A DNA stretch of 64,000 nucleotides from Arthrobacter sp. Y81 (GCF_002929335.1 NZ_PJIL01000009.1:62001-126000); one strand, 5' to 3'; shown: positions 19,272 to 30,150, numbered from the stretch's first letter. Numbers and translations: made by a program. The notes: generated by a model not told the origin, from the sequence alone.

Positions 19272-20237
19272 ATGGAATTCCCCGCCTTCCCGGACTCCGC
19301 CCATCCCATCACCTGGCCCGAAGGGTACAGGGCGGCCGCATCCTTCACCTTCGACGTGGACGCGGAGTCATGCACCATCGCCCACGACCCCACCAGCACT
19401 CGCCGGATGTCCCTCATGACCCACCAGTCCTACGGACCCAAGGTTGCGGTACCGCGGCTGCTGCAGATCCTGCAGCGCCAGGACATCCAGGCCACCTTCT
19501 TCATCCCCGGCTTCACCGCCGAAAGCTACCCCGACGTGGTGCGCCGGATCGTGGACGCAGGCCATGAGATCGCCCACCACGGCTACCTGCACGAACCCAT
19601 GCAGGGCATCGACGCAGCCACCGAGGCGCGGTACATCGACCGGGGGCTGGAAGCGCTGGCCAAGGTCGCGGGCGTGCGGCCGGTCGGCTACCGCGCTCCC
19701 TGGTGGGAGCTGAACTGGCACTCGCCGGCCCTGCTGGCGGATAGGGGCTTCCTCTACGACTCCAGCCTGCTCGACGGCGATGCGCCGTACCGCTTCAGCG
19801 TCGCCGAAGGCGACTCCAGGGACCTGGTCGAAATCCCGGTCGACTGGGCGCTTGACGACTGGGAGCAGTACGCCTTCTACCCCGGGGTGACCGGCAGCGG
19901 GGTCATCGAAAGCCCCGCCAAGGTCCTCGAAATGTGGACCCTGGAAGCAGAGGCGCACCACGCGGCCGGAAGCTGCTTCGTCCTGACGAACCATCCGTTC
20001 ATCTCGGGCCGGCCGTCCAAAGCGGTGGCCCTCGAACAGCTGATCAGCCGGGTCAAGGCCATGGACGGTATGTGGGTCACCACAATGGCCAAAATCGCCG
20101 AGCATACGCGGGACACCGTGACTGAGGTCCACAGCCACGCGCGTATTGAGGTTCCCGGTTTCCCCGACGCCGGCGCCCGCTTCACCCCGGGGCAGGTCCG
20201 TCACTCCGTAGTGGCATCCGACCGGGCTCGCATCTGA
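19272..20237 (+). CDS. Polysaccharide-deacetylase-fold hydrolase, PuuE-like
   Basis: The 321-residue NodB-fold enzyme has the metal and catalytic motifs: FTFDVDAES with the usual Asp, ATFFIPGF, DAGHEIAHHGYLHEPM with the His pair, and GYRAPWWELN. The absence of a signal peptide and the length match the cytoplasmic PuuE/PgdA-like branch, which includes cofactor-independent allantoinases, better than cell-wall deacetylases. The position directly after an NCS1 permease and opposite a PucR-type regulator supports cleavage of an imported cyclic amide. AAAGGAATC gives the ribosome site. A canonical allB also lies 3.5 kb downstream, so this enzyme may act on a different substrate. Confidence 0.85.
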   Translation: MEFPAFPDSAHPITWPEGYRAAASFTFDVDAESCTIAHDPTSTRRMSLMTHQSYGPKVAVPRLLQILQRQDIQATFFIPGFTAESYPDVVRRIVDAGHEIAHHGYLHEPMQGIDAATEARYIDRGLEALAKVAGVRPVGYRAPWWELNWHSPALLADRGFLYDSSLLDGDAPYRFSVAEGDSRDLVEIPVDWALDDWEQYAFYPGVTGSGVIESPAKVLEMWTLEAEAHHAAGSCFVLTNHPFISGRPSKAVALEQLISRVKAMDGMWVTTMAKIAEHTRDTVTEVHSHARIEVPGFPDAGARFTPGQVRHSVVASDRARI

Positions 20238-20252
20238 AATGGATTAACGCAG

Positions 20253-20349
20253 CCGGAACCCTCTCTCACTAATTACAGAAAAAACCGGAACCCTCTCTCA
20301 TAGGTGAGAGAGGGTTCCGGTTTTTGTTGCGAAAAGTGAGAGAGCGTCC
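20253..20349. repeat. ACGCTCTCTCAC repeat element, copy 3, acting as terminator
   Basis: One arm, CCGGAACCCTCTCTCA, occurs at 20253-20268 and again at 20285-20300. The second pairs perfectly over 16 bp with 20305-20320 across a 4-base loop, and TTTTTGTTGCGAAAAGTGAG plus AGAGCGTCC follows. The hairpin plus T-run is a textbook terminator for the rightward deacetylase gene. The element abuts the stop of the leftward bcp gene. In the hairpin the ACGC of the other copies is replaced by ACCC on both arms, a compensated change. Confidence 0.9.
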
Positions 20350-20828
20350 TAGACGCCCAGGGCTTCCTTCAGCGCGGCGACGTGGCCCTGTGCCTTGACC
20401 TGGTACTGGGTCAGCTTCACTTTGCCTTCAGGATCGAGCACCACGGTGGAGCGGACGATGCCCTCGGTGACTTCGCCGTCCCGCAGCTTTTCGCCCCAGG
20501 CGCCGTAGGCCAGCGCCACGGAGTGGTCCTCGTCGGCCAGGAGCGGGAAGGTCAGTGCGAAGTCGCCGGTGAAGTGGGCCAGTTTTTCGGGGGCGTCGGG
20601 GGAGACGCCCAGGACCTCGTAACCGGAGCCCTGCAGGGACGCGAGGCTGTCGCGGAAGTCGCAGGCCTCGGTGGTGCAGCCGGCGGTGGCCGCTTCGGGG
20701 TAGAAGTACACAATGACGTTCTTGCCGCGGTAATCGGCCAAGGATGTCGGCTTGCCTTCAGCGTCAGGCAGGGTGAAGTCCGGTGCCTGGGTTCCGGGCT
20801 GGAGCTTGGTGGTCAGGTTGGGGCTCAT
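20349..20828 (-). CDS. bcp: Thioredoxin-dependent thiol peroxidase (Bcp/PrxQ)
   Basis: The 159-residue peroxiredoxin of the Bcp/PrxQ class reduces H2O2 and alkyl hydroperoxides. It has APDFTLPDAEGK, then the active-site segment GCTTEACDFRDSL, in which the peroxidatic and resolving cysteines are five residues apart as in E. coli Bcp. A GVSPDAPEKLAHF motif and a C-terminal VKAQGHVAALKE helix follow. GAAGGACC lies just before the ATG. A closely similar paralog lies 1.7 kb upstream at 22499-23038, with only the cotH-like gene between them. Confidence 0.94.
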   Translation of the reverse strand: MSPNLTTKLQPGTQAPDFTLPDAEGKPTSLADYRGKNVIVYFYPEAATAGCTTEACDFRDSLASLQGSGYEVLGVSPDAPEKLAHFTGDFALTFPLLADEDHSVALAYGAWGEKLRDGEVTEGIVRSTVVLDPEGKVKLTQYQVKAQGHVAALKEALGV

Positions 20829-20949
20829 GATGGTCCTTCGGGAGTCTGATTACTGACAAAAGCGATTGGTACTCAGTCGGTTCTACTGAAACAACCACGT
20901 GTTCAGAGGCAGTATTCCGCCGGCCGGCCAAGTGACCTCCGGGGAACGC

Positions 20950-22377
20950 CTAGACCTGGTCCTTGAGTGCCTTGGTGCGTTCCTGGATAAACGTGCGGAG
21001 CGTGTCAGTCTGCTCCGCCAGTTCCTCCTGCGTGAGGTCATCGCTGGGAGGCACGACGGCGGCGATCCGGTCCAGGAGGCCGGCGGCGGTTCCGCTGGCG
21101 AGCAGCTGCTCATAGAGGTCCGCGTAGGCGTTGTCGTACAGGGACTGGAACGCCTCGGAGGCCAGGAACCGCTCCTTGAGCTCGTTGCCGCCCCTGGCAC
21201 CGCCTGGGGCTGCCCCCGCCGGCGGCGCCCCGGCGTCGTCATTTCCGCCTGGAGGCAGCTGCATGCCTGCGCCTCCGCCCATGCCTCCGCCGATGGAGAC
21301 CTTCTCATCCGGGGACGCCGTGGCGTTGCCCGTCATGGCCAGGTTCAGGTCCCAGGAAATGACGGAGATCTTCTTGGTGTCGAGGTCGTACCAGAGGTAG
21401 TAATTCTGGCCCGGTCCGGCCATGTCGTCGCCGTTGACCAGCAGATTCATCGTGGCCGCATAGCGTGCGAACGATTCCACATCCACCCGGTTGGCCAGCT
21501 CGGCATCAAACTCCTCATCGCTGGCTTCGGAGAGCCACTTGAGGAAATCGACGATGGGCTGGAGGTCCTCGGTGTCCTCCGCATTGAGCTGTTTGAACTG
21601 CTCTTCGTACGTCGCAAGGTCATCGCCCTGATACGTGAAGCTGGACTCCGCGTCGGACTTATAGAGCACGCCCGGGGTGTCGAAGAGGGCGTCGGCATAG
21701 GCTTCGTCCGGGTTTTCGACCAGCAGCCTGGTCTGGGTGGTGCTGCCATTCACGGAGTAGGTGGTGTAGGCGTAGCGCTGCGTCGCCTGGCCGCTCGCCT
21801 CGGTGAGGGCCAGCGCCAGGGCCTCGTTCAGGACTGGCGAGCCCGGGCGCAACGAGAGCTGGGTGAGCCCCTGGTAATTCTGGCCGTCAACGTATTTATC
21901 GAAGTCAATCAGCAGTGGCAGCGATTCCGGAACGTCGGAGGAGATGCCGGACGAAAGCGCGGCCCCGCCGCCCTTTGCTCCGTCGCCGTTGCCGTCGCCG
22001 CTGAGGCTGCGCAGTGTCGAGTTGCCCTTGAGCCGTACGCCGATGCCGGAGACGAGCGTGCCGTCGATGGTGATGTCCGCCTGGATCCATTCCTTGGACC
22101 CGTCTGCTTCGTAGGCGGCGATCATGTCGGCGTAGGCAGCCTCGTCCCATTCAATGCTGACTTCATGGGAGGCGCCGTCGGCGAAGAGGGTGGTCTCCGC
22201 CGTCGGTGTTCCGGCGCCTGCTTCTGTGCCTGATTCCGTGGCTGCGCCACTGCCTGCGGAGGCCGCGGATGTTGCCGTCCCGGACGGCTCTGTAGCCGCG
22301 CCGGCCGCGCACCCGGTCAGGGCCAGGGTGAACGCAAGGAGGGACGAGGATAGGACGGTGCGGGGGGAACATCGCAT
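20950..22377 (-). CDS. CotH-kinase-family lipoprotein
   Basis: The 475-residue protein starts with a lipoprotein signal (LALTGC lipobox around residue 22) and a Thr/Ala/Ser/Gly-rich linker. A CotH-like atypical kinase domain follows: VRLKGNSTLRSL, LLIDFDKYVDGQNYQGLTQL, a mid region with TPGVLYKSDAE, then NYYLWYDLDTKKISVISWDLNLAM, matching the late N-x-Y...WDLD motif. A Gly/Met/Pro-rich segment separates this from a C-terminal helical tail. In spore formers CotH phosphorylates coat proteins; here an extracytoplasmic, surface-anchored kinase or carbohydrate-related role is possible. No partner is evident. Confidence 0.88.
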   Translation of the reverse strand: MRCSPRTVLSSSLLAFTLALTGCAAGAATEPSGTATSAASAGSGAATESGTEAGAGTPTAETTLFADGASHEVSIEWDEAAYADMIAAYEADGSKEWIQADITIDGTLVSGIGVRLKGNSTLRSLSGDGNGDGAKGGGAALSSGISSDVPESLPLLIDFDKYVDGQNYQGLTQLSLRPGSPVLNEALALALTEASGQATQRYAYTTYSVNGSTTQTRLLVENPDEAYADALFDTPGVLYKSDAESSFTYQGDDLATYEEQFKQLNAEDTEDLQPIVDFLKWLSEASDEEFDAELANRVDVESFARYAATMNLLVNGDDMAGPGQNYYLWYDLDTKKISVISWDLNLAMTGNATASPDEKVSIGGGMGGGAGMQLPPGGNDDAGAPPAGAAPGGARGGNELKERFLASEAFQSLYDNAYADLYEQLLASGTAAGLLDRIAAVVPPSDDLTQEELAEQTDTLRTFIQERTKALKDQV

Positions 22378-22498
22378 GGACTGCTGCTTTCAAGCTCGGA
22401 GATGGTCCATGCAACGTTCCCCTTAGCACCTGTGCCGTTGCTGTGCCTGGCCCGTGCGGCCGGTATGACCCGGCCGCACGGCGCCGACAAGCTGGCTC

Positions 22499-23038
22499 TT
22501 ACAGCCCCAGCTCCTCGCGGAGCGTAGCGACGTGGCCCTGCGCGTCCACTTGGTAGCGGGCCAGCGTGACACCGCCGTCAGCGCCAATGACCACGGTGGA
22601 GCGCAGCACGCCCTCGGTGATTTCGCCGTTGAGGACTTTCTCGCCCCAGGCCCCGTACGCCAGGGCGACGGCATTGTCCTGGTCGGAGAGCAGCGGGAAG
22701 TTCAGCCTGAAATCTCCCGTGAACTCGGCGAGTGCCGCGGGGGCGTCCGGGGAGATGCCGATGACCTCGTAGCCGGAGCCCTGCAGCGACGCCAGGTTGT
22801 CGCGGAAGTCGCAGGCCTCGGTGGTGCAGCCGGGAGTGGCAGCCTTCGGGTAGAAGTAGACGATCACGTTCCTGCCCCGGTAGGACGCGAGGGATACAGC
22901 CTTCCCGGCGGCGTCCGGCAGGGTGAAATCCGGGGCCGGGGTGCCGGGCTGGAGCCTTGCGGTGAGAGCCGTGCCGGTGAGCGCTGTGGGCGTGAAAGCC
23001 ATGGTGGCCTGGTCAGTGGGGGTCATGGTGTTCCTCAT
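22499..23038 (-). CDS. Second Bcp/PrxQ-type peroxiredoxin
   Basis: The 179-residue paralog of the Bcp at 20349-20828 has the same GCTTEACDFRD active site with cysteines five apart, APDFTLPDAAGK, GISPDAPAALAEF and a C-terminal DAQGHVATLREELGL. It has about 20 extra N-terminal residues; a start at the second Met (MTPTDQ) or later is possible. It starts 7 bases after the stop of the winged-helix gene, so these two genes, and perhaps the allantoin cluster upstream, are co-transcribed. Its role there may be to remove peroxide formed during purine oxidation, which is an inference. Confidence 0.93.
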   Translation of the reverse strand: MRNTMTPTDQATMAFTPTALTGTALTARLQPGTPAPDFTLPDAAGKAVSLASYRGRNVIVYFYPKAATPGCTTEACDFRDNLASLQGSGYEVIGISPDAPAALAEFTGDFRLNFPLLSDQDNAVALAYGAWGEKVLNGEITEGVLRSTVVIGADGGVTLARYQVDAQGHVATLREELGL

Positions 23039-23044
23039 GTTTTC

Positions 23045-23731
23045 TCAGATGCAGTATTCCGCAGGTCCGCGTACTTTGGCGTGGGGACCGGGGACGAACT
23101 GGTAGCCGCCGCCTCGCACCGTGGCGATCGCATGCCGGCCGCGGCGCAGCTTCCGCCGCACCCGGCCAACGTACACATCGATGGAACGGGAGGCCGCTGC
23201 GGGGGAATCGAATGATTCCAGGAACAGCCGGAGCTCTTCCCGGCTGATGGCCCGCGAACAATTCTCCACGAGATAGCGCAGGAGTTTGAATTCGACGCCG
23301 GTCAGCGGCACCGGCGCCCCGTCCAGCTTGACCTCGCCGGCGGCAAGGTCCACTGACACCAGGCTCGCGGGCCCGGCCAACGGCGGGAGGGGAGTTGCGC
23401 CGTCGTCGTCCTCCGGGGAGTCCTCCGGAACGGACGACGACGGCACCTGGGTTCCGCTGCCGGCTGGCCCGTGCGGTCCCCCCGGCGGGGCAGCGTGGGC
23501 AGCGGAAGTTGCAGCTCCGGCGGCGGGCCAAACGTGGACTTCCGCCTCCGGAGCAATCTTCAGGGCGCGCGCCAGCAACAGCTCCGCGGCGCGCGCCATC
23601 ACGGCGTCGTCAATGTCCTGGTCGCCGTCCGGGGTCACCCAGACAGCCAGGCCATGGGCCTTGAGCGCCGGGCCCGGTGACGCCGGCCCCGCCGCACATA
23701 TGCCCCGCGGGGAATGTACCTGGACAGCCAT
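23045..23731 (-). CDS. OmpR/PhoB-type winged-helix regulator without a receiver domain
   Basis: The 228-residue protein has an N-terminal domain of about 70 residues with VWVTPDGDQDIDDAVMARAAELLLARALKIAPEAEV split over two stretches, an acidic/Pro/Gly linker, and a C-terminal trans_reg_C winged helix. That domain reads LVSVDLAAGEVKLDGAPVPLTGVEFKLLRYL, then SREELRLFLES...VGRVRRKLRRG, and GGGYQFVPG. There is no phospho-acceptor receiver domain. It lies 12 bases after allB and 7 bases before the second bcp, so it probably belongs to the same transcript. The ligand is unknown. Confidence 0.85.
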   Translation of the reverse strand: MAVQVHSPRGICAAGPASPGPALKAHGLAVWVTPDGDQDIDDAVMARAAELLLARALKIAPEAEVHVWPAAGAATSAAHAAPPGGPHGPAGSGTQVPSSSVPEDSPEDDDGATPLPPLAGPASLVSVDLAAGEVKLDGAPVPLTGVEFKLLRYLVENCSRAISREELRLFLESFDSPAAASRSIDVYVGRVRRKLRRGRHAIATVRGGGYQFVPGPHAKVRGPAEYCI

Positions 23732-23742
23732 GGCGTGATGCC

Positions 23743-25086
23743 TCAGACGCCGCCGCGGCGGATGAGCTTGCCGCCCGGGGTCTGGCCGTCGATTTCATGT
23801 CCGCGCAGGAATGTCTTCCGGACCACTCCGGAGAGCGCTTTGCCGTCATACGGCGTAATGGGGTTCTTGTGCTTCAGCTTGGAGACGTCCACCACGAAGG
23901 CCTCATCCGGCGCGAACACCGAGAAGTCGGCGTCATACCCGAGTGCCAGCTGGCCTTTGTTGGAGAGCCGCGCCAGGGCGGCGGGCTTCTCGGCCATCCA
24001 GGAAATAACCTGCTCCAGCGGGATGCCGCGGTGCCGGGCCTCGGTCCAGATCAGCGACAGGCCCAGCTGCAGCGATGAGACGCCGCCCCAGGCCACGGCG
24101 AAGTCGCCGTTTTCCAGGTCCTTCAGGTCAAGGGTCGACGGGGAGTGGTCCGAGACGATGCAGTCGATGGTGCCCTCCTGCAGGCCTTTCCACAGCAGCT
24201 CGCGGTTGGAAGCCTCGCGGATGGGCGGGCAGCACTTGTACGCGGTGGCGCCGTCGGGAATTTCCTCGGCCATCAGCGTGAGGTAGTGCGGGCAGGTCTC
24301 GACGGTGAGGTGCACGCCGTCGCGCTTGGCTGAGGCGATCATCGGCAGCGCGTCAGAGGAGGACAGGTGCAGGATGTGGGCGCGGGCGCCGGTCCAGCGG
24401 GCGCGTTCGATCACCTCGGCGATGGCTTTGTTCTCGGCGCCGCGGGGGCGGGAAGCCAGGAACGTGGAGTAGTGGTCGCCGCCGGGGTGGGGTGCGCGGT
24501 CGATCGCGTGGGAGTCTTCGGCGTGGACGATCATGAGCGAGTCGAAGGACTTGAGCTCGGCCATGTCCTCTTCCATCTCGTCCGCTTCGAGGTGCGGGAA
24601 CTCGTCCACGCCGGAGTGCAGCAGGAAGCACTTGAAGCCGAATACGCCTTCGTCGTGCAGCGGGCGGAGGTCCGCCTTGTTGCCGGGCACGGCGCCGCCC
24701 CAGAACCCGACGTCCACGAACGCCTGGTCCTCGGCCACTTCGCGCTTGAGCTTGAGGCCTTCCACCGTGGTGGTGGGCGGGATGGAGTTCAGCGGCATGT
24801 CGATGATGGTGGTGACGCCGCCGGCTGCGGCGGCGCGGGTGGCGGACGCGAAGCCTTCCCATTCGGTGCGGCCGGGCTCGTTGACGTGGACGTGGGTGTC
24901 CACCAGGCCGGGAATGAGGGTCTCGTCGTCGGCGAGTTCGATCACTTCCGCGCCGGACAGGCCGTTGCCGAGCGGCTCGATGGCGACGATTTTGCCGCCG
25001 CGCACGCCCACTTCACGTGCCGCGATGCCGGCGGTGGTGAGGACGCGCTGGCCCCGGATGACGAGGTCAAAGCTTTCTTCAGACAT
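23743..25086 (-). CDS. allB: Allantoinase
   Basis: The 447-residue cyclic amidohydrolase opens allantoin to allantoate. Metal-site motifs are [17 protein letters not shown] (HxH), [13 protein letters not shown] (the carbamylated Lys position), [19 protein letters not shown] and IVSDHSPS. Length is as expected. Its ribosome site (TAAGGAG) and ATG lie inside the end of glxK, overlapping by 8 bases. It is the fifth gene of the leftward hyi-glxR-gcl-glxK-allB cluster, which links allantoin opening to glyoxylate salvage. An M20 allantoate-amidohydrolase-like gene lies separately at 44 kb. Confidence 0.95.
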   Translation of the reverse strand: MSEESFDLVIRGQRVLTTAGIAAREVGVRGGKIVAIEPLGNGLSGAEVIELADDETLIPGLVDTHVHVNEPGRTEWEGFASATRAAAAGGVTTIIDMPLNSIPPTTTVEGLKLKREVAEDQAFVDVGFWGGAVPGNKADLRPLHDEGVFGFKCFLLHSGVDEFPHLEADEMEEDMAELKSFDSLMIVHAEDSHAIDRAPHPGGDHYSTFLASRPRGAENKAIAEVIERARWTGARAHILHLSSSDALPMIASAKRDGVHLTVETCPHYLTLMAEEIPDGATAYKCCPPIREASNRELLWKGLQEGTIDCIVSDHSPSTLDLKDLENGDFAVAWGGVSSLQLGLSLIWTEARHRGIPLEQVISWMAEKPAALARLSNKGQLALGYDADFSVFAPDEAFVVDVSKLKHKNPITPYDGKALSGVVRKTFLRGHEIDGQTPGGKLIRRGGV

Positions 25087-26311
25087 TGAGGGGCTCCTTA
25101 GTGCGGGCGCTGTTCACTGGCGGGGTGGAACCGGGCGGGGTGGAACCGGCCGGGACCAGGTCCGCCAGCTCCACGCCGATGTTCTTTCCCAATTGTTCGA
25201 GCAGGGGTCCTGCTTCGGCTATACATATTTCTACCTTGGCCTCCAGCGAGGTCAGAGGGTAGACCTGCCGGAAGCCGGAATCCTTCTGCTGCGCCGGCGT
25301 CAGCGTGGTCCGTCCGCAGACGGCCACTACCGGAACGCCGGCCCGTGCAGCCGCCCGCGCCACGCCCATGGGCGTCTTGCCGAGCAGGCTCTGTTCGTCC
25401 AGGCTGCCTTCGCCGGTGATCACCAGGTCCGCGCCGGCCAGACGGTCCGCGAGTCCGGTGAATTCAAGGACGACGTCGATGCCCGGCCTGCGGGTGGCGG
25501 CCAGGACCGCGATGGCGGCGTAGCCCACGCCGCCCGCCGCCCCGGCACCCGGTGCGTCAGCGGCCTTCAGCGCGCGGGGCCCGATCTCGTCGGCGAGCAC
25601 GTCCACGAAGTGCGCGGCCGCGGCGTCGAGGATTGCGACGTCCTCCGGGGTGGCGCCTTTCTGCGGGCCGAAGATCGCCGCGGCGCCTTCCGCTCCGAGC
25701 AGCGGGTTGTCCACATCGCTGGCGAGGACAAAGCGTGCCTCGTCCAGCCGGGTGTCGAAGCCGGAGAAATCGATCCGGTCCAACCTGGCGAGGGCCGCGC
25801 CGCCGGGCGGCAGTTCGTTGCCTTCGGCATCGAGGAGCTGCGCGCCGAGTCCCTGCAGGACGCCGGCGCCGCCGTCGGTGTTGGCGCTCCCGCCGACGCC
25901 CAAAATGATCTGCCGGCATCCGGCGTCGAGCGCTGCCCGGATCAGTTCCCCGGTGCCCAGGCTGGTGGCGTCCCTTGCGGTGACGGAATCCGGCGTGCCG
26001 CCCGGCAGGACGGCGAGCCCCGAAGCGGCGGCCATTTCAATGACCGCTTCGCGGCCGCGGACCGCAAACTCCGCCCGGAGCGGCTGCCCGGTGGGGCCGC
26101 TGACCAGGGCGCTCCGGCGGGTGAAGCCGGAGCCGACGGCGGCGTCGAGGGTGCCCTCGCCGCCGTCGGCCACCGGAATCCGGATGACGTCCAGGTTACT
26201 GTTTTGTCCGGCGGTGCGGGCTGCCGCCTGCAGCCCCGCATCCAGGTGCCGGGCAACGTCCGGGGCGGACAGTGAGCCCTTGAACTTGTCCGGCGCGATC
26301 ACGATCCGCAT
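25079..26311 (-). CDS. glxK: Glycerate kinase
   Basis: The 410-residue class II (GarK/GlxK-type) glycerate kinase phosphorylates glycerate with ATP. The N-terminal [15 protein letters not shown] motif, [11 protein letters not shown], the [14 protein letters not shown] block and [21 protein letters not shown] are diagnostic. It begins 2 bases after gcl and overlaps allB by 8 bases. In the glyoxylate pathway it follows tartronate semialdehyde reductase and feeds phosphoglycerate to glycolysis. The C-terminal extension is rich in Thr/Pro/Gly and slightly longer than usual. Confidence 0.94.
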   Translation of the reverse strand: MRIVIAPDKFKGSLSAPDVARHLDAGLQAAARTAGQNSNLDVIRIPVADGGEGTLDAAVGSGFTRRSALVSGPTGQPLRAEFAVRGREAVIEMAAASGLAVLPGGTPDSVTARDATSLGTGELIRAALDAGCRQIILGVGGSANTDGGAGVLQGLGAQLLDAEGNELPPGGAALARLDRIDFSGFDTRLDEARFVLASDVDNPLLGAEGAAAIFGPQKGATPEDVAILDAAAAHFVDVLADEIGPRALKAADAPGAGAAGGVGYAAIAVLAATRRPGIDVVLEFTGLADRLAGADLVITGEGSLDEQSLLGKTPMGVARAAARAGVPVVAVCGRTTLTPAQQKDSGFRQVYPLTSLEAKVEICIAEAGPLLEQLGKNIGVELADLVPAGSTPPGSTPPVNSARTKEPLNV

Positions 26312-26313
26312 GA

Positions 26314-28104
<1,791 letters not shown>

Positions 28105-28274
28105 GGTGTGCTCCTAAGAAGTCTGTTTTTGGGTGTGCTGAGGGAAGGCCCGGCGTTCGTCGCGGGGCACTTTGGGGGAGTCTGCGTCGTAAATTACGAC
28201 GGCGGCCGGCGTGTTCGTGTCGAACTGCCCCAGTTGTGATCGATCAGCGCCGCCGGCCGCGTGCTACGTGAGGG

Positions 28275-29153
28275 TTACTTCCGGCCGCTGAGCTGGAGGA
28301 CCTGCTTGAAGAGGCCCGAGTGGTCGAGACCGCCGTCGCCCTGGTTGACGGTGGCGGCTACGAGCTGTGCGACGACGGCGCCGAGGGGGACGGCGACGTT
28401 GGCTTCGCGGGCTGCGGAGGTGACGATGCCGAGGTCCTTGTGGTGGAGGGCAAGGCGGAAGCCGGGGTCGAAGTTGCGGTCGAGCATCTTCTGGCCTTTC
28501 TGGTCCAGGACCTTGGAGCCTGCGAGGCCGCCGCCGAGGACCTTGAGGGCTGCGTCGGTGTCCACGCCGTAGGCCTCGAGGAAGGCGATGGCCTCGCCCA
28601 GGACCTCGATGTTGACGGCGACGATCAGCTGGTTGGCTGCCTTGACGGTCTGGCCCGAGCCGGACGGGCCGACGTGGACGATGGTCTTGCCGACGGCGTT
28701 GAGGACGTCCTGTGCTGCCTCGAAGTCTGCCGCGTCGCCGCCCACCATGATGGAGAGTGCGGCGTCGATGGCGCCCTGCTCGCCGCCGGAAACGGGAGCG
28801 TCGAGCGGGTGGATGCCTGCTGCGGCTGCGTCCTCGGACAGGCGCTTGGCCACATCCGGGCGGATGCTGGAAGCGTCAATCCACAAGGTGCCCTTCTTGG
28901 CGTTGGCGAAGACGCCGTCCTTGCCGCTGACTACGCCTTCGACATCGGGGGAGTCCGGGACCATGGTGATGACGACGTCGGCGTCCTTGACGGCGTCCGC
29001 GATGCTCGTGGCACCCTTGCCGCCTTCGGAGACCAGCTTGTCGATCTTGTCCTGGCTGCGGTTGAAGCCGGTGACGGTGTGGCCGGCCTTGACCAGGTTG
29101 ATGGCCATGGGCAGGCCCATGATTCCGAGTCCGATGACTGCAACATTGCTCAT
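28275..29153 (-). CDS. glxR: Tartronate semialdehyde (2-hydroxy-3-oxopropionate) reductase
   Basis: The 292-residue beta-hydroxyacid dehydrogenase reduces tartronate semialdehyde to D-glycerate. It has the Rossmann motif VIGLGIMGLPMAINLVKAGH, the substrate motif DAPVSGGEQGAIDA and the catalytic Lys in GQTVKAANQLIV. The ATG at 29153 (MSNVAVIG) is chosen over an in-frame start 16 codons upstream because AGAGAACC precedes it and the Rossmann strand begins directly. It sits between hyi and gcl in the same direction. A 66-base hairpin repeat is inserted just upstream of it. Confidence 0.95.
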   Translation of the reverse strand: MSNVAVIGLGIMGLPMAINLVKAGHTVTGFNRSQDKIDKLVSEGGKGATSIADAVKDADVVITMVPDSPDVEGVVSGKDGVFANAKKGTLWIDASSIRPDVAKRLSEDAAAAGIHPLDAPVSGGEQGAIDAALSIMVGGDAADFEAAQDVLNAVGKTIVHVGPSGSGQTVKAANQLIVAVNIEVLGEAIAFLEAYGVDTDAALKVLGGGLAGSKVLDQKGQKMLDRNFDPGFRLALHHKDLGIVTSAAREANVAVPLGAVVAQLVAATVNQGDGGLDHSGLFKQVLQLSGRK

Positions 29154-29196
29154 TGTGGTTCTCTTTCTGAAGTCTGTGGTAATTGAGGAAGCCGGA

Positions 29197-29262
29197 CCCA
29201 ACTAGGTCGCAGTAGATGTCGTTTTGAGGGCTCTAAACGACATCTACTGCTACTCAGTTGGG
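29197..29262. repeat. 66-bp inverted-repeat element between hyi and glxR
   Basis: CCCAACT (29197) and AGTTGGG (29256) form the outer arms. AGTAGATGTCGTTT (29211-29224) pairs perfectly with AAACGACATCTACT (29235-29248) around a 10-base loop. It sits inside an operon, between hyi and glxR, so it may attenuate rather than fully stop transcription. Its form resembles dispersed hairpins in related genomes (recalled, not searched). Confidence 0.8.
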
Positions 29263-29272
29263 CTAGGGGGGA

Positions 29273-30073
29273 CTACTGGGAGACGCGCTGGCGGATGGCC
29301 CAGCTGAAGGCGGTCTCCGCCGGTTCCTTGTATTCGAGGCCGATGTAGCCCTCGTAGCCGAGTTCGCGGCTGCGGGCGATCCATTCGCCGAGGGGAAGCT
29401 CTCCGGTTCCGGGAGCCCCGCGGCCGGGGTTGTCGGCGATCTGGATGTGGCCGAAGTCCTTCGCGTGCTTTTCGATGACGGCGGCGACGTCGTCACCGTT
29501 CACGGCCAGGTGGTAGAAGTCGGCGAGGAGCTTGATGTTCTCCGCACCGGATTCATCCCTGACCCGGGCGATGACGTTGAGGGCGTGCTGGGCCTTGAGG
29601 AGCGGGTACCTGGGGGCGCCGCTGACAGGTTCCAGCAGGACGGTGCCGCCGATGCGGGCGACGCCGGCAGCTGCCGCCGCAAGGTTTTCGGCGCCGATGG
29701 CGTCCTGCTTTTCGGCCGATTCGCCGTCAATACGGTTGCCGTAGAGGGCGTTGAAGGCCTTGCAACCGAGGCGCTCGCCGATGCCGGCGACAACGTCGAT
29801 ATTGTCCTGGAATTCGGTCGAGCGTGCGGGCCAGGAAACCAGGCCGCGGTCGCCCCCGGGCATGTTGCCGGCGTTGAAGTTCAGGCCGGTCAGCTGCACG
29901 CCAGCGTCGGTGATGGCGTTCTCGAACTCGGTGACCTGGGCGTCGGTGGGGACGGAGGTTTCGAAGGGCCACCAGAATTCAACGGCGTCAAAGCCGGCGG
30001 CCTTCGCTGCGGCGGGCCGCTCCAGGAGCGGCAGTTCCGTCAGCAGGATGGAGCAGTTCACTGTGTACGTCAT
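29273..30073 (-). CDS. hyi: Hydroxypyruvate isomerase
   Basis: The 266-residue TIM-barrel enzyme of the xylose-isomerase-like family interconverts hydroxypyruvate and tartronate semialdehyde. Motifs include FDAVEFWWPFE, LTGLNFNAGNMPGGDRG, the catalytic Glu in VLLEPVSG, LLADFYHLAVNGDD, and IGLEYKE. ATG 30073 is preferred to 30079 because AAGGA at 30081-30085 is 7 bases from the former and only 1 from the latter. It is first in the leftward cluster, behind a promoter region with repeated AACTTC elements. Confidence 0.94.
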   Translation of the reverse strand: MTYTVNCSILLTELPLLERPAAAKAAGFDAVEFWWPFETSVPTDAQVTEFENAITDAGVQLTGLNFNAGNMPGGDRGLVSWPARSTEFQDNIDVVAGIGERLGCKAFNALYGNRIDGESAEKQDAIGAENLAAAAAGVARIGGTVLLEPVSGAPRYPLLKAQHALNVIARVRDESGAENIKLLADFYHLAVNGDDVAAVIEKHAKDFGHIQIADNPGRGAPGTGELPLGEWIARSRELGYEGYIGLEYKEPAETAFSWAIRQRVSQ

Positions 30074-30115
30074 TGTCATGTCCTTGCGTGGTCCGGTGTT
30101 CCGTCGGTCTAACAG

Positions 30116-30150
30116 TAACTTCCGAAGTTATTTCGTATTGTGGAAGTTAT
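30116..30150. promoter_or_regulatory. Operator-like AACTTC cluster upstream of hyi
   Basis: TAACTTCCGAAGTTA (30116-30130) is a perfect 15-base dyad (7-1-7). A further GGAAGTTAT at 30142-30150 repeats its right arm CGAAGTTAT (30123-30131) 19 bases away. Read on the minus strand this gives ATAACTTC twice in direct repeat, then GAAGTTA, 40-75 bases upstream of the hyi start. It is the likely control region for the glyoxylate/allantoin cluster, but no cognate regulator gene is adjacent. Confidence 0.6.
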
